Shown: one piece after another, positions 8,349 through 17,847 of the stretch
Layout: each line of letters begins with the position of its first letter
Position numbering within the stretch: position 1 is the stretch's first letter
Source: Roseburia_C amylophila
Lineage (GTDB): Bacteria; Bacillota; Clostridia; Lachnospirales; Lachnospiraceae
DNA length: 64,000 bases
Direction: 5' to 3'
NCBI RefSeq assembly: GCF_025567465.1
Contig: NZ_JAOQKI010000004.1
Coordinates: 62,001 to 126,000 of the forward strand
Notes under the pieces: generated by a model
Seen by the model: the letters and a program-made list of their open reading frames with translations, nothing else
Databases searched by the model: none
What the model was told of the DNA's origin: nothing
Position numbers and translations under genes: made by a program

Positions 8349-9511
8349 TGTTTAACTATACATGTTTAAATCCAATCGCTGGTGTAGGCTTAGACCTTTT
8401 GTCAGATGAATATAACAAAGTAGATGATATCAAAGATGCACAGGCAGTCTTAGTAAGAAGTGCAGCAATGCATGACATGGAACTTCCAAAGACTTTAGAA
8501 GTTGTTGCAAGAGCAGGTGCAGGTGTAAATAATATCCCATTGGATAAATGTGCAGAAGCAGGTATCGTAGTATTCAATACACCGGGTGCAAACGCAAATG
8601 GTGTAAAGGAACTGGTATTTGCAGGAATGTTATTGGCAGCCCGTGACGTAGTCGGTGGAATCGAATGGGTAAAAGGCGAGGAAGGCAATGCAGATGTTGC
8701 AAAACTTGCTGAGAAACAGAAGAAGAACTTTGCCGGAAGCGAAATTGCAGGAAAGAAGCTTGGCGTTATCGGACTTGGTGCCATTGGTGTTAAAGTAGCA
8801 AATGCTGCAACACATCTTGGAATGGAAGTATACGGATATGACCCATACATTTCTGTAAATGCTGCATGGAGCTTATCACGCAATGTAAATCATGTAAATG
8901 CTGTAGAAGAAATTTACAAGAACTGTGATTATATCACAATTCATGTTCCGCTTTTAGATTCTACCAAGAAAATGATTAATGCAGAAGCAATTGCAATGAT
9001 GAAACCTACCACTGTAGTATTGAACTTTGCAAGAGACTTACTGGTTGATGAAGAGGCAATGGTAGCAGCATTAGAGGAAGGAAAGATTGCAAAATATGTC
9101 AGCGACTTCCCAAATCCAACCACAGTTGGAAAGAAAGGCTGTATCGTAACTCCTCATATTGGAGCTTCTACCGAAGAATCCGAAGATAACTGTGCAGTAA
9201 TGGCAGTAAAAGAGATTCGTGATTTCTTAGAGAATGGAAATATTACACATTCTGTAAACTATCCGGACTGCAATATGGGCGAGTGCAAGAGTGCAGGAAG
9301 ACTGTTACTGTTACACCGTAACGTAAAGGGAATGATCAGCAGCTATACTTCTATTTTAGGAGATGCAAATATCAACATTTCTGATATGACCAATAAGAGC
9401 CGTGGCGATTATGCATGTACACTGCTTGATGTAGATGCACCTGTTACCAAAGAAGTAGAAGAGAAACTTCAGACCTTAGATGGTGTATTAAAGGTTCGTA
9501 TTGTAAAATAA
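8348..9511 (+). CDS. serA: D-3-phosphoglycerate dehydrogenase
   Basis: SerA oxidises 3-phosphoglycerate with NAD, the entry step of serine synthesis. The 387-residue protein is the short form. It has an N-terminal substrate domain, a Rossmann motif LGVIGLGAIGVKVAN in the middle, the Arg-bearing NFARDLLVDEEAM segment, TPHIGASTEESEDN with the catalytic His, and a C-terminal ACT domain of about 70 residues that is the usual serine-feedback site. It starts inside the serC stop codon. Genes leuB to serA all point the same way and serve amino acid synthesis. Confidence 0.95.
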   Translation: MFNYTCLNPIAGVGLDLLSDEYNKVDDIKDAQAVLVRSAAMHDMELPKTLEVVARAGAGVNNIPLDKCAEAGIVVFNTPGANANGVKELVFAGMLLAARDVVGGIEWVKGEEGNADVAKLAEKQKKNFAGSEIAGKKLGVIGLGAIGVKVANAATHLGMEVYGYDPYISVNAAWSLSRNVNHVNAVEEIYKNCDYITIHVPLLDSTKKMINAEAIAMMKPTTVVLNFARDLLVDEEAMVAALEEGKIAKYVSDFPNPTTVGKKGCIVTPHIGASTEESEDNCAVMAVKEIRDFLENGNITHSVNYPDCNMGECKSAGRLLLLHRNVKGMISSYTSILGDANINISDMTNKSRGDYACTLLDVDAPVTKEVEEKLQTLDGVLKVRIVK

Positions 9512-9538
9512 TAAATGCAGGTGAGAAAAAGATAATAT

Positions 9539-9578
9539 ATGGACTGCCCGGTTACGCCGCGACAGTCCATTTCTCTTA
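9539..9578 (+). terminator. Hairpin after serA (terminator or attenuator)
   Basis: ATGGACTG at 9539-9546 pairs with CAGTCCAT at 9563-9570, with further G-C pairs possible in the loop, followed by TTTCTCTT. The T-tract is interrupted, so it may only reduce read-through into the DUF1015 gene. The adjoining 9577-9621 contains TTACGCAGGAA twice. Confidence 0.45.
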
Positions 9579-9631
9579 CGCAGGAAACTCACAAAGCGTG
9601 TTTTTCGCAATTACGCAGGAAGGAGAAAACA

Positions 9632-10870
9632 ATGGCAGATATCAGACCATTTTTATGTATCAGACCAAGAGAGGATGAGGCGGCAGAGATTGCAGCACTT
9701 CCGTATGATGTATATAACAGAGAAGAAGCAAAGAAAGCGGTAGAAGGACATGACAAAAGCTTTCTTCGCATTGACCGTGCCGAGACACAGTTTGATGATT
9801 CCGTAGACACTTATGCACCGGAGGTATATAAGAAAGCCCATGACATGCTCTGGGATATGGTAGCAGAATGTGATTTCGTAAAAGAAGAGAAACCGTGCTA
9901 TTATATCTACGAACTGACCATGGACGGAAGGGTGCAGACCGGTATTACAGCCTGTGCTTCGATTGATGATTATCAGAATCAGGTCATTAAAAAACATGAG
10001 AATACCAGAGCAGATAAAGAGCAGGACAGAATCAACCATGTAAATATCTGTGATGCACAGACCGGACCGATTTTCTTAGCATACCGTTCCAATGATGTCA
10101 TCAATGCAGTGGTAGAGAAGGTAAAGAAGACAGCACCTCTTTATGATTTTGTGGCAGAGGATGGAATCGGACATCGTGTATACAGAATTGCAGAGGCAGA
10201 AGATATTGCGGCTATCGAGGAAGCATTTGCAAAGATAAAAGAAATTTATATCGCAGACGGTCATCATCGTGCAGCATCCGCAGTAAAGGTAGGACTGATG
10301 CGGAGAGCAGAGCATCCGGATTATGACGGAACTGAGGAATTTAACTATTTCTTATCCGTATTATTCCCGGATGACCAGCTTATGATTATGGATTATAACC
10401 GTGTGGTAAAAGACTTAAATGGAATGACAGAAGAGGAATTCCTTGGAAAGATGAACGACCTGTTTGAAGTGGGCACGCCACAGAAGGAAGCGGTTCATCC
10501 AACGGAAAAAGGAAGTTTCAGCATGTACCTTGGGGATAACTGGTATGCCTGCCGGATGAAAGAAGCGGATTTAAGCAGTGACCCGGTAGATGGGCTGGAC
10601 GTATCAATTTTACAGAATGTGTTACTGCATCAGGTACTTGGCATTGAAGACCCGAAGACCGATAAGCGGATTGATTTCGTAGGTGGAATCCGTGGACTGG
10701 AGGAATTGGAGCGCAGAGTACATAGTGACTGTAAAGTGGCATTTGCCATGTATCCGACCAGCATCGGAGAGTTGTTTGCAGTAGCAGATGCCGGAAGACT
10801 GATGCCACCGAAATCCACCTGGTTTGAGCCAAAACTTCGCAGTGGATTATTTATTCATGCACTTTCATAA
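9632..10870 (+). CDS. DUF1015 family protein (SerA-linked)
   Basis: The 412-residue protein starts at ATG 9632 behind AAGGAGA; the reading frame further upstream crosses the serA hairpin and is not used. IRPFLCIRPREDEAAEIAALPYDV at the N-terminus and IYIADGHHRAASA in the middle are hallmarks of DUF1015. This family is often found beside serC and serA in Firmicutes and other bacteria, as it is here. Its biochemical role has not been settled as far as I know; the His-rich DGHHR motif suggests a metal or nucleotide site, but this is inference. Regulation is probably partly shared with serCA through the weak hairpin between them. Confidence 0.85.
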   Translation: MADIRPFLCIRPREDEAAEIAALPYDVYNREEAKKAVEGHDKSFLRIDRAETQFDDSVDTYAPEVYKKAHDMLWDMVAECDFVKEEKPCYYIYELTMDGRVQTGITACASIDDYQNQVIKKHENTRADKEQDRINHVNICDAQTGPIFLAYRSNDVINAVVEKVKKTAPLYDFVAEDGIGHRVYRIAEAEDIAAIEEAFAKIKEIYIADGHHRAASAVKVGLMRRAEHPDYDGTEEFNYFLSVLFPDDQLMIMDYNRVVKDLNGMTEEEFLGKMNDLFEVGTPQKEAVHPTEKGSFSMYLGDNWYACRMKEADLSSDPVDGLDVSILQNVLLHQVLGIEDPKTDKRIDFVGGIRGLEELERRVHSDCKVAFAMYPTSIGELFAVADAGRLMPPKSTWFEPKLRSGLFIHALS

Positions 10871-10901
10871 TAACTTTCATAAATAACTGGAGGATATTAA
10901 A

Positions 10902-11813
10902 ATGGGATTTTATCTGACCGCATTAGAAGCCAGCACAGAGGGCATTACAGCGGAAGAAGTCAGCGATACTATTGAACAGATGAAGAAACCGGGCGTGGTA
11001 CGTACTTACCTGGAGGGGCTGGTGCCGGATTTACTGGCGTTTCTCTTTCAGGTGGTGATTGCCTGCATGGTATATGCCATTGGCGTAAAGTTAATCAAAC
11101 TTTTCCGGAAACTCGTCCGGAAATGGCTGGATAAAAAGGATGCTGACAAGGGTGTAAAACAGTTTATGGATGCACTGGTCAAGTGCATTGGATATTTCTT
11201 CTTGATTGTAATCATTCTTTCGCTTTTTGGAATTGCAACCACATCTGTAATGGCAATTGCAGGTTCTGCAGGACTGACGGTAGGCCTGGCACTGCAGGGA
11301 AGCTTATCCAACTTTGCCGGCGGCGTATTAATACTGATGTTAAAACCGTTTAAAGTGGGGGATTATATTGTAGAAGACAGCCATGGCAACGAAGGAACGG
11401 TAACAGAGATTTCGATTTTCTACACCAAGTTAAAGAGTGTTGACAATAAGATTATCGTAATTCCAAATGGAATCTTAGCCAACAGCAGCCTTACCAATGT
11501 GACCTACAGTGAGAAACGCAGGATTGACCTGGAAGTAGGGGTGTCCTATTCGGCGGATTTAAAGAAGACGAAGGCTGTGATAGAGCAGTTGCTTCTTTCC
11601 GAAGAACGCCGGCTTAAGGACGAGGCGGTGCAGGTCTTTGTATTGGAATTGGGAGACAGCAGTGTTACCATTGGTGCAAGAGTGTGGGTGCCGACTGATT
11701 TATACTGGGATATCCGCTGGGCACTGACTGAGGAGATGAAAAATGCCCTGGATGAAAATGGAATCGAAATTCCATTCCCGCAGCTTGATGTCAACGTAAA
11801 GAATCCGGTATAA
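10902..11813 (+). CDS. Small-conductance mechanosensitive channel (MscS family)
   Basis: MscS channels open when membrane tension rises and release solutes in hypo-osmotic shock. The 303-residue protein has hydrophobic segments near residues 45-65, 85-105 and 108-130. The third carries the Gly/Ala-rich pore helix (AIAGSAGLTVGLALQGSLSN), followed by the beta-domain signature FKVGDYIV and VIPNGILANSSLTN. GGAGGA precedes the ATG. It lies 31 bases after the DUF1015 gene and may share its transcript. Termination before the csp promoter is not obvious. Confidence 0.92.
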   Translation: MGFYLTALEASTEGITAEEVSDTIEQMKKPGVVRTYLEGLVPDLLAFLFQVVIACMVYAIGVKLIKLFRKLVRKWLDKKDADKGVKQFMDALVKCIGYFFLIVIILSLFGIATTSVMAIAGSAGLTVGLALQGSLSNFAGGVLILMLKPFKVGDYIVEDSHGNEGTVTEISIFYTKLKSVDNKIIVIPNGILANSSLTNVTYSEKRRIDLEVGVSYSADLKKTKAVIEQLLLSEERRLKDEAVQVFVLELGDSSVTIGARVWVPTDLYWDIRWALTEEMKNALDENGIEIPFPQLDVNVKNPV

Positions 11814-11837
11814 AATCGGACAAAAAAGTGAAAAAGT

Positions 11838-11866
11838 TTGACAAATATTGGAAAATATGCTACTGT
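11838..11866 (+). promoter_or_regulatory. Promoter of cold shock gene
   Basis: TTGACA at 11838-11843 and TACTGT at 11861-11866 have a 17-base spacer. The predicted leader of about 60 bases is a plausible place for the cold-responsive structure usual in csp messages, but I cannot identify one with confidence. Confidence 0.65.
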
Positions 11867-11933
11867 TAGCCATGTAGTCGTGCACAATTTTGTGCAACTT
11901 TTTAGATTTATTGTGTATTAGGAGGAAAAAGAA

Positions 11934-12134
11934 ATGCAGGGAACTGTAAAATGGTTTAACGCAAAGAAGGGTTATGGATTTATCTCAGATGCAGAAGGAA
12001 ATGATGTATTCGTTCATTTCTCCGCATTAAATATGGATGGATTCAAAGAGCTTAAAGATGGAGAAGCAGTTGAATTTGAGGTAGTAGAAGGAGAAAAAGG
12101 ACCTCAGGCAGCTAACGTAGTTCGCTTAGGTTAA
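11934..12134 (+). CDS. Cold shock protein, CspA family
   Basis: This 66-residue single cold-shock domain binds single-stranded RNA and DNA and acts as an RNA chaperone. RNP1 (KGYGFIS) and RNP2 (VFVHFSAL) are intact, and MQGTVKWFNAKKG is the standard start. AGGAGGAAA lies 8 bases before the ATG. It has its own strong promoter and a strong terminator, so it is monocistronic. Confidence 0.96.
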   Translation: MQGTVKWFNAKKGYGFISDAEGNDVFVHFSALNMDGFKELKDGEAVEFEVVEGEKGPQAANVVRLG

Positions 12135-12168
12135 TTCGTATAGAGTTGAATATGAAATAAGCGCAGAG

Positions 12169-12199
12169 CAGGAAGATGGATATCCGTCTTCCTGTTTTT
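12169..12199 (+). terminator. Terminator of csp
   Basis: CAGGAAGA at 12169-12176 pairs with TCTTCCTG at 12187-12194, extended inwards by GG/CC, and is followed by five T. Confidence 0.9.
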
Positions 12200-12285
12200 A
12201 GGTTTATCAGGTGTAAATGTAAAAAAAATGTGTTATACTGATAAAGACTGTGAGTCAGATTATGAGAACATGGAGGATAAAACAT

Positions 12286-15204
12286 TTGAATTTAGCAGCG
12301 TTAACAGCATATGAATTAATCAAAGAAGAAAATCTGACAGACATCCATGCAAAGGGATATCTGCTTCGACATAAAAAGAGTGGAGCTAAAATCAGCCTTA
12401 TTTCCAATGATGATGAAAATAAGGTCTTTTATATTGGATTCCGTACTCCGGTAGAGGACAGCACCGGCGTACCACATATCATTGAGCATACGGTATTGTG
12501 CGGTTCGGACAAGTTCCCGGTGAAGGACCCGTTTGTGGAACTGGTGAAGGGTTCTTTAAATACATTCTTAAATGCCATGACTTACCCGGACAAGACCGTT
12601 TATCCGGTGGCAAGCTGCAATGATAAAGATTTTGCTAATCTGATGGATGTATACTTAGACGCTGTGTTCCATCCGAATATCTATAAGAAAGAAGAAATCT
12701 TCAAACAGGAAGGCTGGCACTATGAATTAGAGGATAGAGATGCACCGGTTACCATCAATGGAGTGGTATACAATGAGATGAAGGGCGCATTTTCTTCTCC
12801 GGAGGGTGTCTTAGACCGTGTAGTATTAAATTCCCTGTTCCCGGATACCACATACAGCAATGAGTCCGGCGGTGACCCGGAAGTAATTCCGGAGCTTACT
12901 TATGAGCAGTACCTTGATTTTCACCGGAAATTCTATCATCCATGTAATTCTTATATTTACCTTTATGGAAATATGGATATGGACGAAAAACTGGAGTTTC
13001 TCGATAAAGAATATTTAAGCCATTATGATAAAATCGAAGTAGATTCCGCAATTCAGCTGCAGGCTCCTTTTGAAAAGCCGGTAACCATCAGCAAGCCATA
13101 TTCCATTGCATCTTCCGAAAGCTTAGAGGACAATGCATATCTTTCCTATAATGTGGCAATCGGAACGAATCTTGAGAGTGAACTGACTCTGGCATTTGAT
13201 GTCTTGGATTATGCACTATTAAGTGCACCGGGAGCACCGTTGAAGCAGGCACTTATTGATGCAGGAATCGGAAAAGATATCATGGGCGGATTTGATAACA
13301 GCACCTTACAGCCAATTTTTTCTGTGGTGGCAAAGAATGCTAATAAAGAAGACGAAGAGAAGTTTGTAGGAATTATCGAAGATACTTTAAAGAAAATCGT
13401 CAAAGACGGTCTCAATAGAAAATCCTTGTTAGCAGGAATCAACAGTGAAGAATTCAAATTCCGTGAAGCAGATTACGGTAATTTCCCGAAGGGATTAATT
13501 TATGGATTATCCTGTATGGACAGCTGGCTTTATGATGATGACGAACCATTCTTATATCTTAAAATATTAGATGTATTTGCAGCATTAAAGGAAAAGATTG
13601 AAACAGGATATTTTGAAGAACTGATTCAGAAATATCTTTTGGATAACAGCCATAAATCCTATGTATCCATTGAACCGGAAAAAGGCTTAAATGCCAGGCT
13701 GGAAAAAGAATTAGAAGAGAAACTGGCAACTTATAAGAAGGACTTATCAGAAGAAGAGATAGATAAGTTAGTAGAGGAGACAAAGCATTTAAAACAGTAT
13801 CAGGAAGAGCCGTCACCAAAGGAAGACCTGATGAAGATTCCGATGTTAAAACGGCAGGACATGAAGCGTGAAGCACAGCCGCTGGTATATGAAAAGGTAA
13901 GCTGCAATGGCATCGAAACCATTCATACCAACATTTATTCCAATGGCATTCATTATCTGAATCTGATGTTTGATATCAGTGATATTACAGAAGAAGAACT
14001 GCCATACCTTGGGGTGTTAAAAGCTGTACTTGGTTATATGGATACAGAGCATTATAATTATGCAGACTTAGCAAATGAGATTAATCTTATGACCGGCGGT
14101 ATCTCTTCCCAGATTAATATTTATGCGGATACTAAGAAAAAAGACAGTTTCCATGCAAAATACGAAGTACGTTCCAAGATTCTTTATCAGAATCTGGAAG
14201 AGGGGCTTAGACTTCTTTCTGAGATTCTGATGGGCACACAGATTACAGATGAAAAACGTCTCTATGAGATTTTAGCGCGTATCAAATCGAGACTGCAGAT
14301 GTCCTTAAGCTCTGCCGGACATTCCGTATCTGCCATGCGGGCAATGTCTTATTTCTCACCGGTAGCCCGATTCAATGACCTGGTTGGCGGAATTGCACTG
14401 TACCGGACGATTGCAGAATTAGAAGAACATTTTGAAGAAAAGAAGCAGTTCTTAATGGATAAATTAAGAAGCCTTACAGAGAAAATATTTGTAAAGAACA
14501 GACTGTTGATTTCCCTGACGGCAGACGCAGAAGGATATCAGCTGTTAGAAGAAAAATTCCCGCAGTTCTTAACTGTTTTACCGGATGGAGAGAAAGAGGG
14601 AGAAGCAGTTGCCTTCCATTGTGAGAGAAAGAATGAAGGCTTCTTAGATGCATCCAAAGTACAGTATGTATCCAGAGCCGGAAATTATTTATCGAAAGGA
14701 TATTCCTATACCGGAGCACTTCGTATCTTAAAAGTAATTTTAAGCTATGATTACCTTTGGATTAATGTCCGGGTAAAGGGTGGTGCATATGGCTGCATGA
14801 GCGGATTTATGCGGAACGGAGATGCATATTTCACTTCTTACCGTGACCCGAACCTTAAGAGCACCAATGAGATTTACGAAGGTATCCCGGCATATTTAAG
14901 AACTTTTGATGCAGATGAACGTGATATGACAAAATATATCATCGGAACAGTAAGTGATATGGATACCCCGTTGAATCCGGCTGCCAAGGGCATGCGTTCC
15001 GTAAGTGCTTATCTTACCAATATTTCTTATGAGGAATTACAGCGTGAGAGAAATGAAGTTTTAGATGCACAGCCGGAAAATATCAAAAATCTCGCAGTGC
15101 TTATTGAAGCAGTACTCGCACAGGATGCCTTGTGTGTCATCGGTGCAGAGGAAAATGTAGAAGCAGAAAAAGATATGTTCTTAGAAGTAAAGAATCTTTA
15201 TTAA
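12286..15204 (+). CDS. Insulinase-family (M16C, presequence protease-like) zinc peptidase
   Basis: The 972-residue protein is a two-lobed M16 peptidase of the PreP/Cym1 branch, which degrades short unfolded peptides inside a closed chamber. The inverted zinc motif HIIEH is at residues 64-68 with the third ligand Glu164 in VYNEMKG. The second half (from about residue 540) repeats the fold without the motif, as expected. I choose TTG 12286 because GGAGG lies 8 bases before it; a GTG at 12250 has no such site. The gene stands alone between the csp terminator and era. Substrates are probably cytosolic peptides; no signal peptide is present. Confidence 0.9.
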   Translation: MNLAALTAYELIKEENLTDIHAKGYLLRHKKSGAKISLISNDDENKVFYIGFRTPVEDSTGVPHIIEHTVLCGSDKFPVKDPFVELVKGSLNTFLNAMTYPDKTVYPVASCNDKDFANLMDVYLDAVFHPNIYKKEEIFKQEGWHYELEDRDAPVTINGVVYNEMKGAFSSPEGVLDRVVLNSLFPDTTYSNESGGDPEVIPELTYEQYLDFHRKFYHPCNSYIYLYGNMDMDEKLEFLDKEYLSHYDKIEVDSAIQLQAPFEKPVTISKPYSIASSESLEDNAYLSYNVAIGTNLESELTLAFDVLDYALLSAPGAPLKQALIDAGIGKDIMGGFDNSTLQPIFSVVAKNANKEDEEKFVGIIEDTLKKIVKDGLNRKSLLAGINSEEFKFREADYGNFPKGLIYGLSCMDSWLYDDDEPFLYLKILDVFAALKEKIETGYFEELIQKYLLDNSHKSYVSIEPEKGLNARLEKELEEKLATYKKDLSEEEIDKLVEETKHLKQYQEEPSPKEDLMKIPMLKRQDMKREAQPLVYEKVSCNGIETIHTNIYSNGIHYLNLMFDISDITEEELPYLGVLKAVLGYMDTEHYNYADLANEINLMTGGISSQINIYADTKKKDSFHAKYEVRSKILYQNLEEGLRLLSEILMGTQITDEKRLYEILARIKSRLQMSLSSAGHSVSAMRAMSYFSPVARFNDLVGGIALYRTIAELEEHFEEKKQFLMDKLRSLTEKIFVKNRLLISLTADAEGYQLLEEKFPQFLTVLPDGEKEGEAVAFHCERKNEGFLDASKVQYVSRAGNYLSKGYSYTGALRILKVILSYDYLWINVRVKGGAYGCMSGFMRNGDAYFTSYRDPNLKSTNEIYEGIPAYLRTFDADERDMTKYIIGTVSDMDTPLNPAAKGMRSVSAYLTNISYEELQRERNEVLDAQPENIKNLAVLIEAVLAQDALCVIGAEENVEAEKDMFLEVKNLY

Positions 15205-15249
15205 AAGCTGTGGGTAATAGTCCCGCAGCATACATAAGAAGGAGTAAGT

Positions 15250-16161
15250 ATGACGGAAAATTTTAAATCAGGCTTTGTAACACTGATTGGACGGCCGAAT
15301 GTAGGAAAGTCCACCTTGATGAATCATCTGATTGGACAGAAGATTGCAATTACATCCAATAAACCGCAGACTACCAGAAACCGTATCCAGACTATTTATA
15401 CGGATGAAAACAGAGGACAGATTATTTTTGTGGATACACCTGGTATCCATAAGGCAAAGAATAAGCTGGGCGAATTTATGGTAAATGTGGCAGAACACAC
15501 ATTAAATGAAGTGGATGTCATTTTATGGCTGGTGGAACCGAGTGATTTTATCGGCGCAGGAGAGCAGCATATTATTGAAAAGTTAAAAACTGTAAAGACA
15601 CCGGTTATTCTGGTTATCAATAAATTAGATACCTTGGATAACAAGGATAAAATGCTGGAGTACATTGACACTTATCGTAAAGTTTATGACTTTGCGGAAA
15701 TTGTACCGGCATCTGCACTGCGGGGAGAAAATACGGATGTTATCATTGATTTGATTTTTAAATATCTGCCGTATGGTCCGATGTTCTATGATGAGGATAC
15801 CATTACTGACCAGCCGGAGCGTCAGATTGTGGCAGAGCTGATTCGTGAAAAAGCCTTACATGCTTTAAATGAAGAAATTCCTCATGGAATTGCCGTTTCT
15901 ATTGACCAGATGAAGAAACGCAAAGGCAGGAAAATGTTTGATATTGATGCCACGATTATCTGTGAACGGGATTCCCACAAGGGAATTATTATCGGCAAGC
16001 AGGGAGCCATGTTAAAGAAGATTGGTACCAATGCCAGATATGAGATTGAACACCTCTTAGATGCCAAGGTTAATTTGAAACTTTGGGTAAAAGTGAAAAA
16101 AGACTGGCGTGACAGCGATTATATGATTAAGAACTTCGGATACCGGGAAGAGGAATTCTAA
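15250..16161 (+). CDS. era: GTPase Era
   Basis: Era binds the 3' end of 16S rRNA and helps assemble the 30S subunit. The 303-residue protein has G1 GRPNVGKST at residues 14-22, G3 DTPG at 62-65, G4 NKLD at 124-127, and a C-terminal KH domain with IIGKQGAMLKKIG. AAGGAG precedes the ATG. It begins the era-yqzL-recO cluster, a gene order conserved in Firmicutes. Confidence 0.97.
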   Translation: MTENFKSGFVTLIGRPNVGKSTLMNHLIGQKIAITSNKPQTTRNRIQTIYTDENRGQIIFVDTPGIHKAKNKLGEFMVNVAEHTLNEVDVILWLVEPSDFIGAGEQHIIEKLKTVKTPVILVINKLDTLDNKDKMLEYIDTYRKVYDFAEIVPASALRGENTDVIIDLIFKYLPYGPMFYDEDTITDQPERQIVAELIREKALHALNEEIPHGIAVSIDQMKKRKGRKMFDIDATIICERDSHKGIIIGKQGAMLKKIGTNARYEIEHLLDAKVNLKLWVKVKKDWRDSDYMIKNFGYREEEF

Positions 16162-16239
16162 ATATTGACAGTATTATCTTAAGTGCTTCTGGAAAACCTA
16201 ATTTCATACAAGTATGAAGAAAGGGCAGGAAGGAAGCAT

Positions 16240-16428
16240 ATGGTAAGAGCAAGCTGGAATCATTTTACTTTGACCGGAAGTGTAGATGATTATCTTAAGT
16301 TTAAGGAACAGGAAAAAGAGGAACAGGATGGATTGGGCAGCCTGAAAGAGAAAGTAAGAGGTGAACAGGACCGTGGGCACAAACGTGATGGTTACGGGTA
16401 TGGTGCTTACCGCAATGCCAATCAGTGA
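16240..16428 (+). CDS. YqzL-like small protein
   Basis: The 62-residue product starts at ATG 16240 behind AGGAAGGAAG. Its first 25 residues, including W-x-x-F-x-x-TGSVDDYLKFKE, match the pattern of Bacillus YqzL, which also lies between era and recO. The remainder is charged and Gly/Tyr-rich and overlaps the start of recO by about 55 bases in another frame. The function of YqzL is not known to me. A longer reading frame from 16183 lacks a ribosome binding site. Confidence 0.7.
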   Translation: MVRASWNHFTLTGSVDDYLKFKEQEKEEQDGLGSLKEKVRGEQDRGHKRDGYGYGAYRNANQ

Positions 16429-17113
16429 ATATGACAAACGAATTACGATACTGACCCTGGAGAGGGGAAAGATTACGGCGTTTGCCAGAGGTGCAAGAAG
16501 ACCGAACAGTACACTGCTGGCAGCCTGCAATCCCTTTTCCTTCGGACAGTTTGAAGTCTATGAGGGCCGTACCGCCTACAATGTGGTGCGGGCAGAAATT
16601 AAAAATTATTTTACCGAACTCACCACAGATTTGAATGATACATACTATGGATTTTATTTTCTTGAGATGGCAGAATATTATGCCCAGGAAAACAGTGATG
16701 ACCGGGAAATGCTAAAGCTGCTTTACCAGTCCTTAAAGGCACTTGGAAAGAAGAATTTTGATAACCGGCTGGTCCGCGTGATTTATGAATTGAAAATGAT
16801 GGTGCTAAATGGAGTATATCCGAATCTTTTTTCCTGCCAGAAATGTGGAAGAAAGGAACCGATGCAGTTTTTCAGTGTGCAGCGTGCCGGACTTCTTTGC
16901 GATTCCTGCAGCGAAACCGAGCATGGCAGACAGTTAGATGCATCTACCATTTATACGATGCAGTATATTATTACCACGGAATCAGCAAAGCTTTTTCATT
17001 TTGCAGTATCAGAAAAAGTGTTGTTTGAACTGATTCGGACGGTGAAGGAATTTCGGGAAAAATATGCACCCCATACATTTAAATCAGAGCAATTTTTAGA
17101 AGGGCTTTTCTGA
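16373..17113 (+). CDS. recO: DNA repair protein RecO
   Basis: RecO loads RecA at gaps with RecF and RecR and anneals SSB-coated strands. MVTGMVLTAMPISEYDKRITILTLERGK is the N-terminal OB-fold start, and CxxC pairs (CQKCGR, then CDSC) near residues 153-178 form the zinc finger typical of the family. I take GTG 16373 because AGAGGTG lies about 9 bases upstream and because five residues before VTGMVL agree with relatives; GTG 16361 is the alternative. The start lies inside the yqzL-like gene, which suggests coupled translation. Confidence 0.93.
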   Translation: MGTNVMVTGMVLTAMPISEYDKRITILTLERGKITAFARGARRPNSTLLAACNPFSFGQFEVYEGRTAYNVVRAEIKNYFTELTTDLNDTYYGFYFLEMAEYYAQENSDDREMLKLLYQSLKALGKKNFDNRLVRVIYELKMMVLNGVYPNLFSCQKCGRKEPMQFFSVQRAGLLCDSCSETEHGRQLDASTIYTMQYIITTESAKLFHFAVSEKVLFELIRTVKEFREKYAPHTFKSEQFLEGLF

Positions 17114-17151
17114 TTTATGGGAGAAGCCGGGCATTTTGCCTGAGGTAACGC

Positions 17152-17180
17152 TTGAAATACCAAACCGAAAATAGTATAAT
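17152..17180 (+). promoter_or_regulatory. Promoter of lipoprotein-glyQS
   Basis: TTGAAA at 17152-17157 and TATAAT at 17175-17180 are spaced by 17 bases. This position excludes a translation start at 17152 for the lipoprotein frame. No T-box was seen ahead of glyQS, unlike proS. Confidence 0.8.
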
Positions 17181-17217
17181 TGTTGAGATTATGAGATACA
17201 GGGATTTGGAGGTTCGT

Positions 17218-17829
17218 ATGAAGAAGAAGATAAGTGCACTCCTTGTAATGCTGTTAGTCTGTGGAATATTTGGCGGCTGCGGTGCTACAAAAGATGCAGA
17301 TACCACAACGCTCTTTCCGGAGAAAAAGGGTGGAATCACAGAAGTTGCAGTAGGCGACTTTGACAAAGACAATTATGATGAGAATGAGTTAGAACAGTAT
17401 GTAAAGGATTCCATCAAAGAATATGAAGACAATGATGGCGCCGGGACAGTAAAATTAAAAAATCTTTCCGTAAAAGACGGAGTCGCAAAGCTTGGTATGC
17501 ATTACAGTGACAGCACAGCATATTCTGCATTTGTGGGAGATACCGTATTTACCGGAACGGTGGTACAGGCAATTGCTGCCGGATATGATTTTAATACAGA
17601 TTTCGTAGCGGTAACAGATGGAGCTGCCGGAGATGCAGCGGACAGCAAAGATGTCATGAAAAATGATGACTATCATGTTATCGTATTAAGCAAGGGTGTA
17701 GATGTTACGGTTGATGGAACACTGCAGTATGTTTCATCCGGGGTAACCGTCAAGGATAAGAACACTGCAACCGTGGATGAAATTCCTGCTGGTGAGACAG
17801 CAGAAGCAAGATATATTATTTATAAATAG
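17218..17829 (+). CDS. Predicted lipoprotein of unknown function
   Basis: I do not recognise a named family. The 203-residue protein starts at ATG 17218 behind TTGGAGGT. Basic residues MKKK, a hydrophobic stretch and the lipobox GIFGGC put the lipidated cysteine at residue 21, so it should be anchored outside the membrane. The mature part is acidic, with an Asp/Glu-rich helix near residues 45-65 and beta-rich sequence after it. It sits directly in front of glyQS (18-base gap) and shares its promoter, although no functional link is evident. Confidence 0.75.
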   Translation: MKKKISALLVMLLVCGIFGGCGATKDADTTTLFPEKKGGITEVAVGDFDKDNYDENELEQYVKDSIKEYEDNDGAGTVKLKNLSVKDGVAKLGMHYSDSTAYSAFVGDTVFTGTVVQAIAAGYDFNTDFVAVTDGAAGDAADSKDVMKNDDYHVIVLSKGVDVTVDGTLQYVSSGVTVKDKNTATVDEIPAGETAEARYIIYK

Positions 17830-17847
17830 AATGCGAGGAAGAATTTT

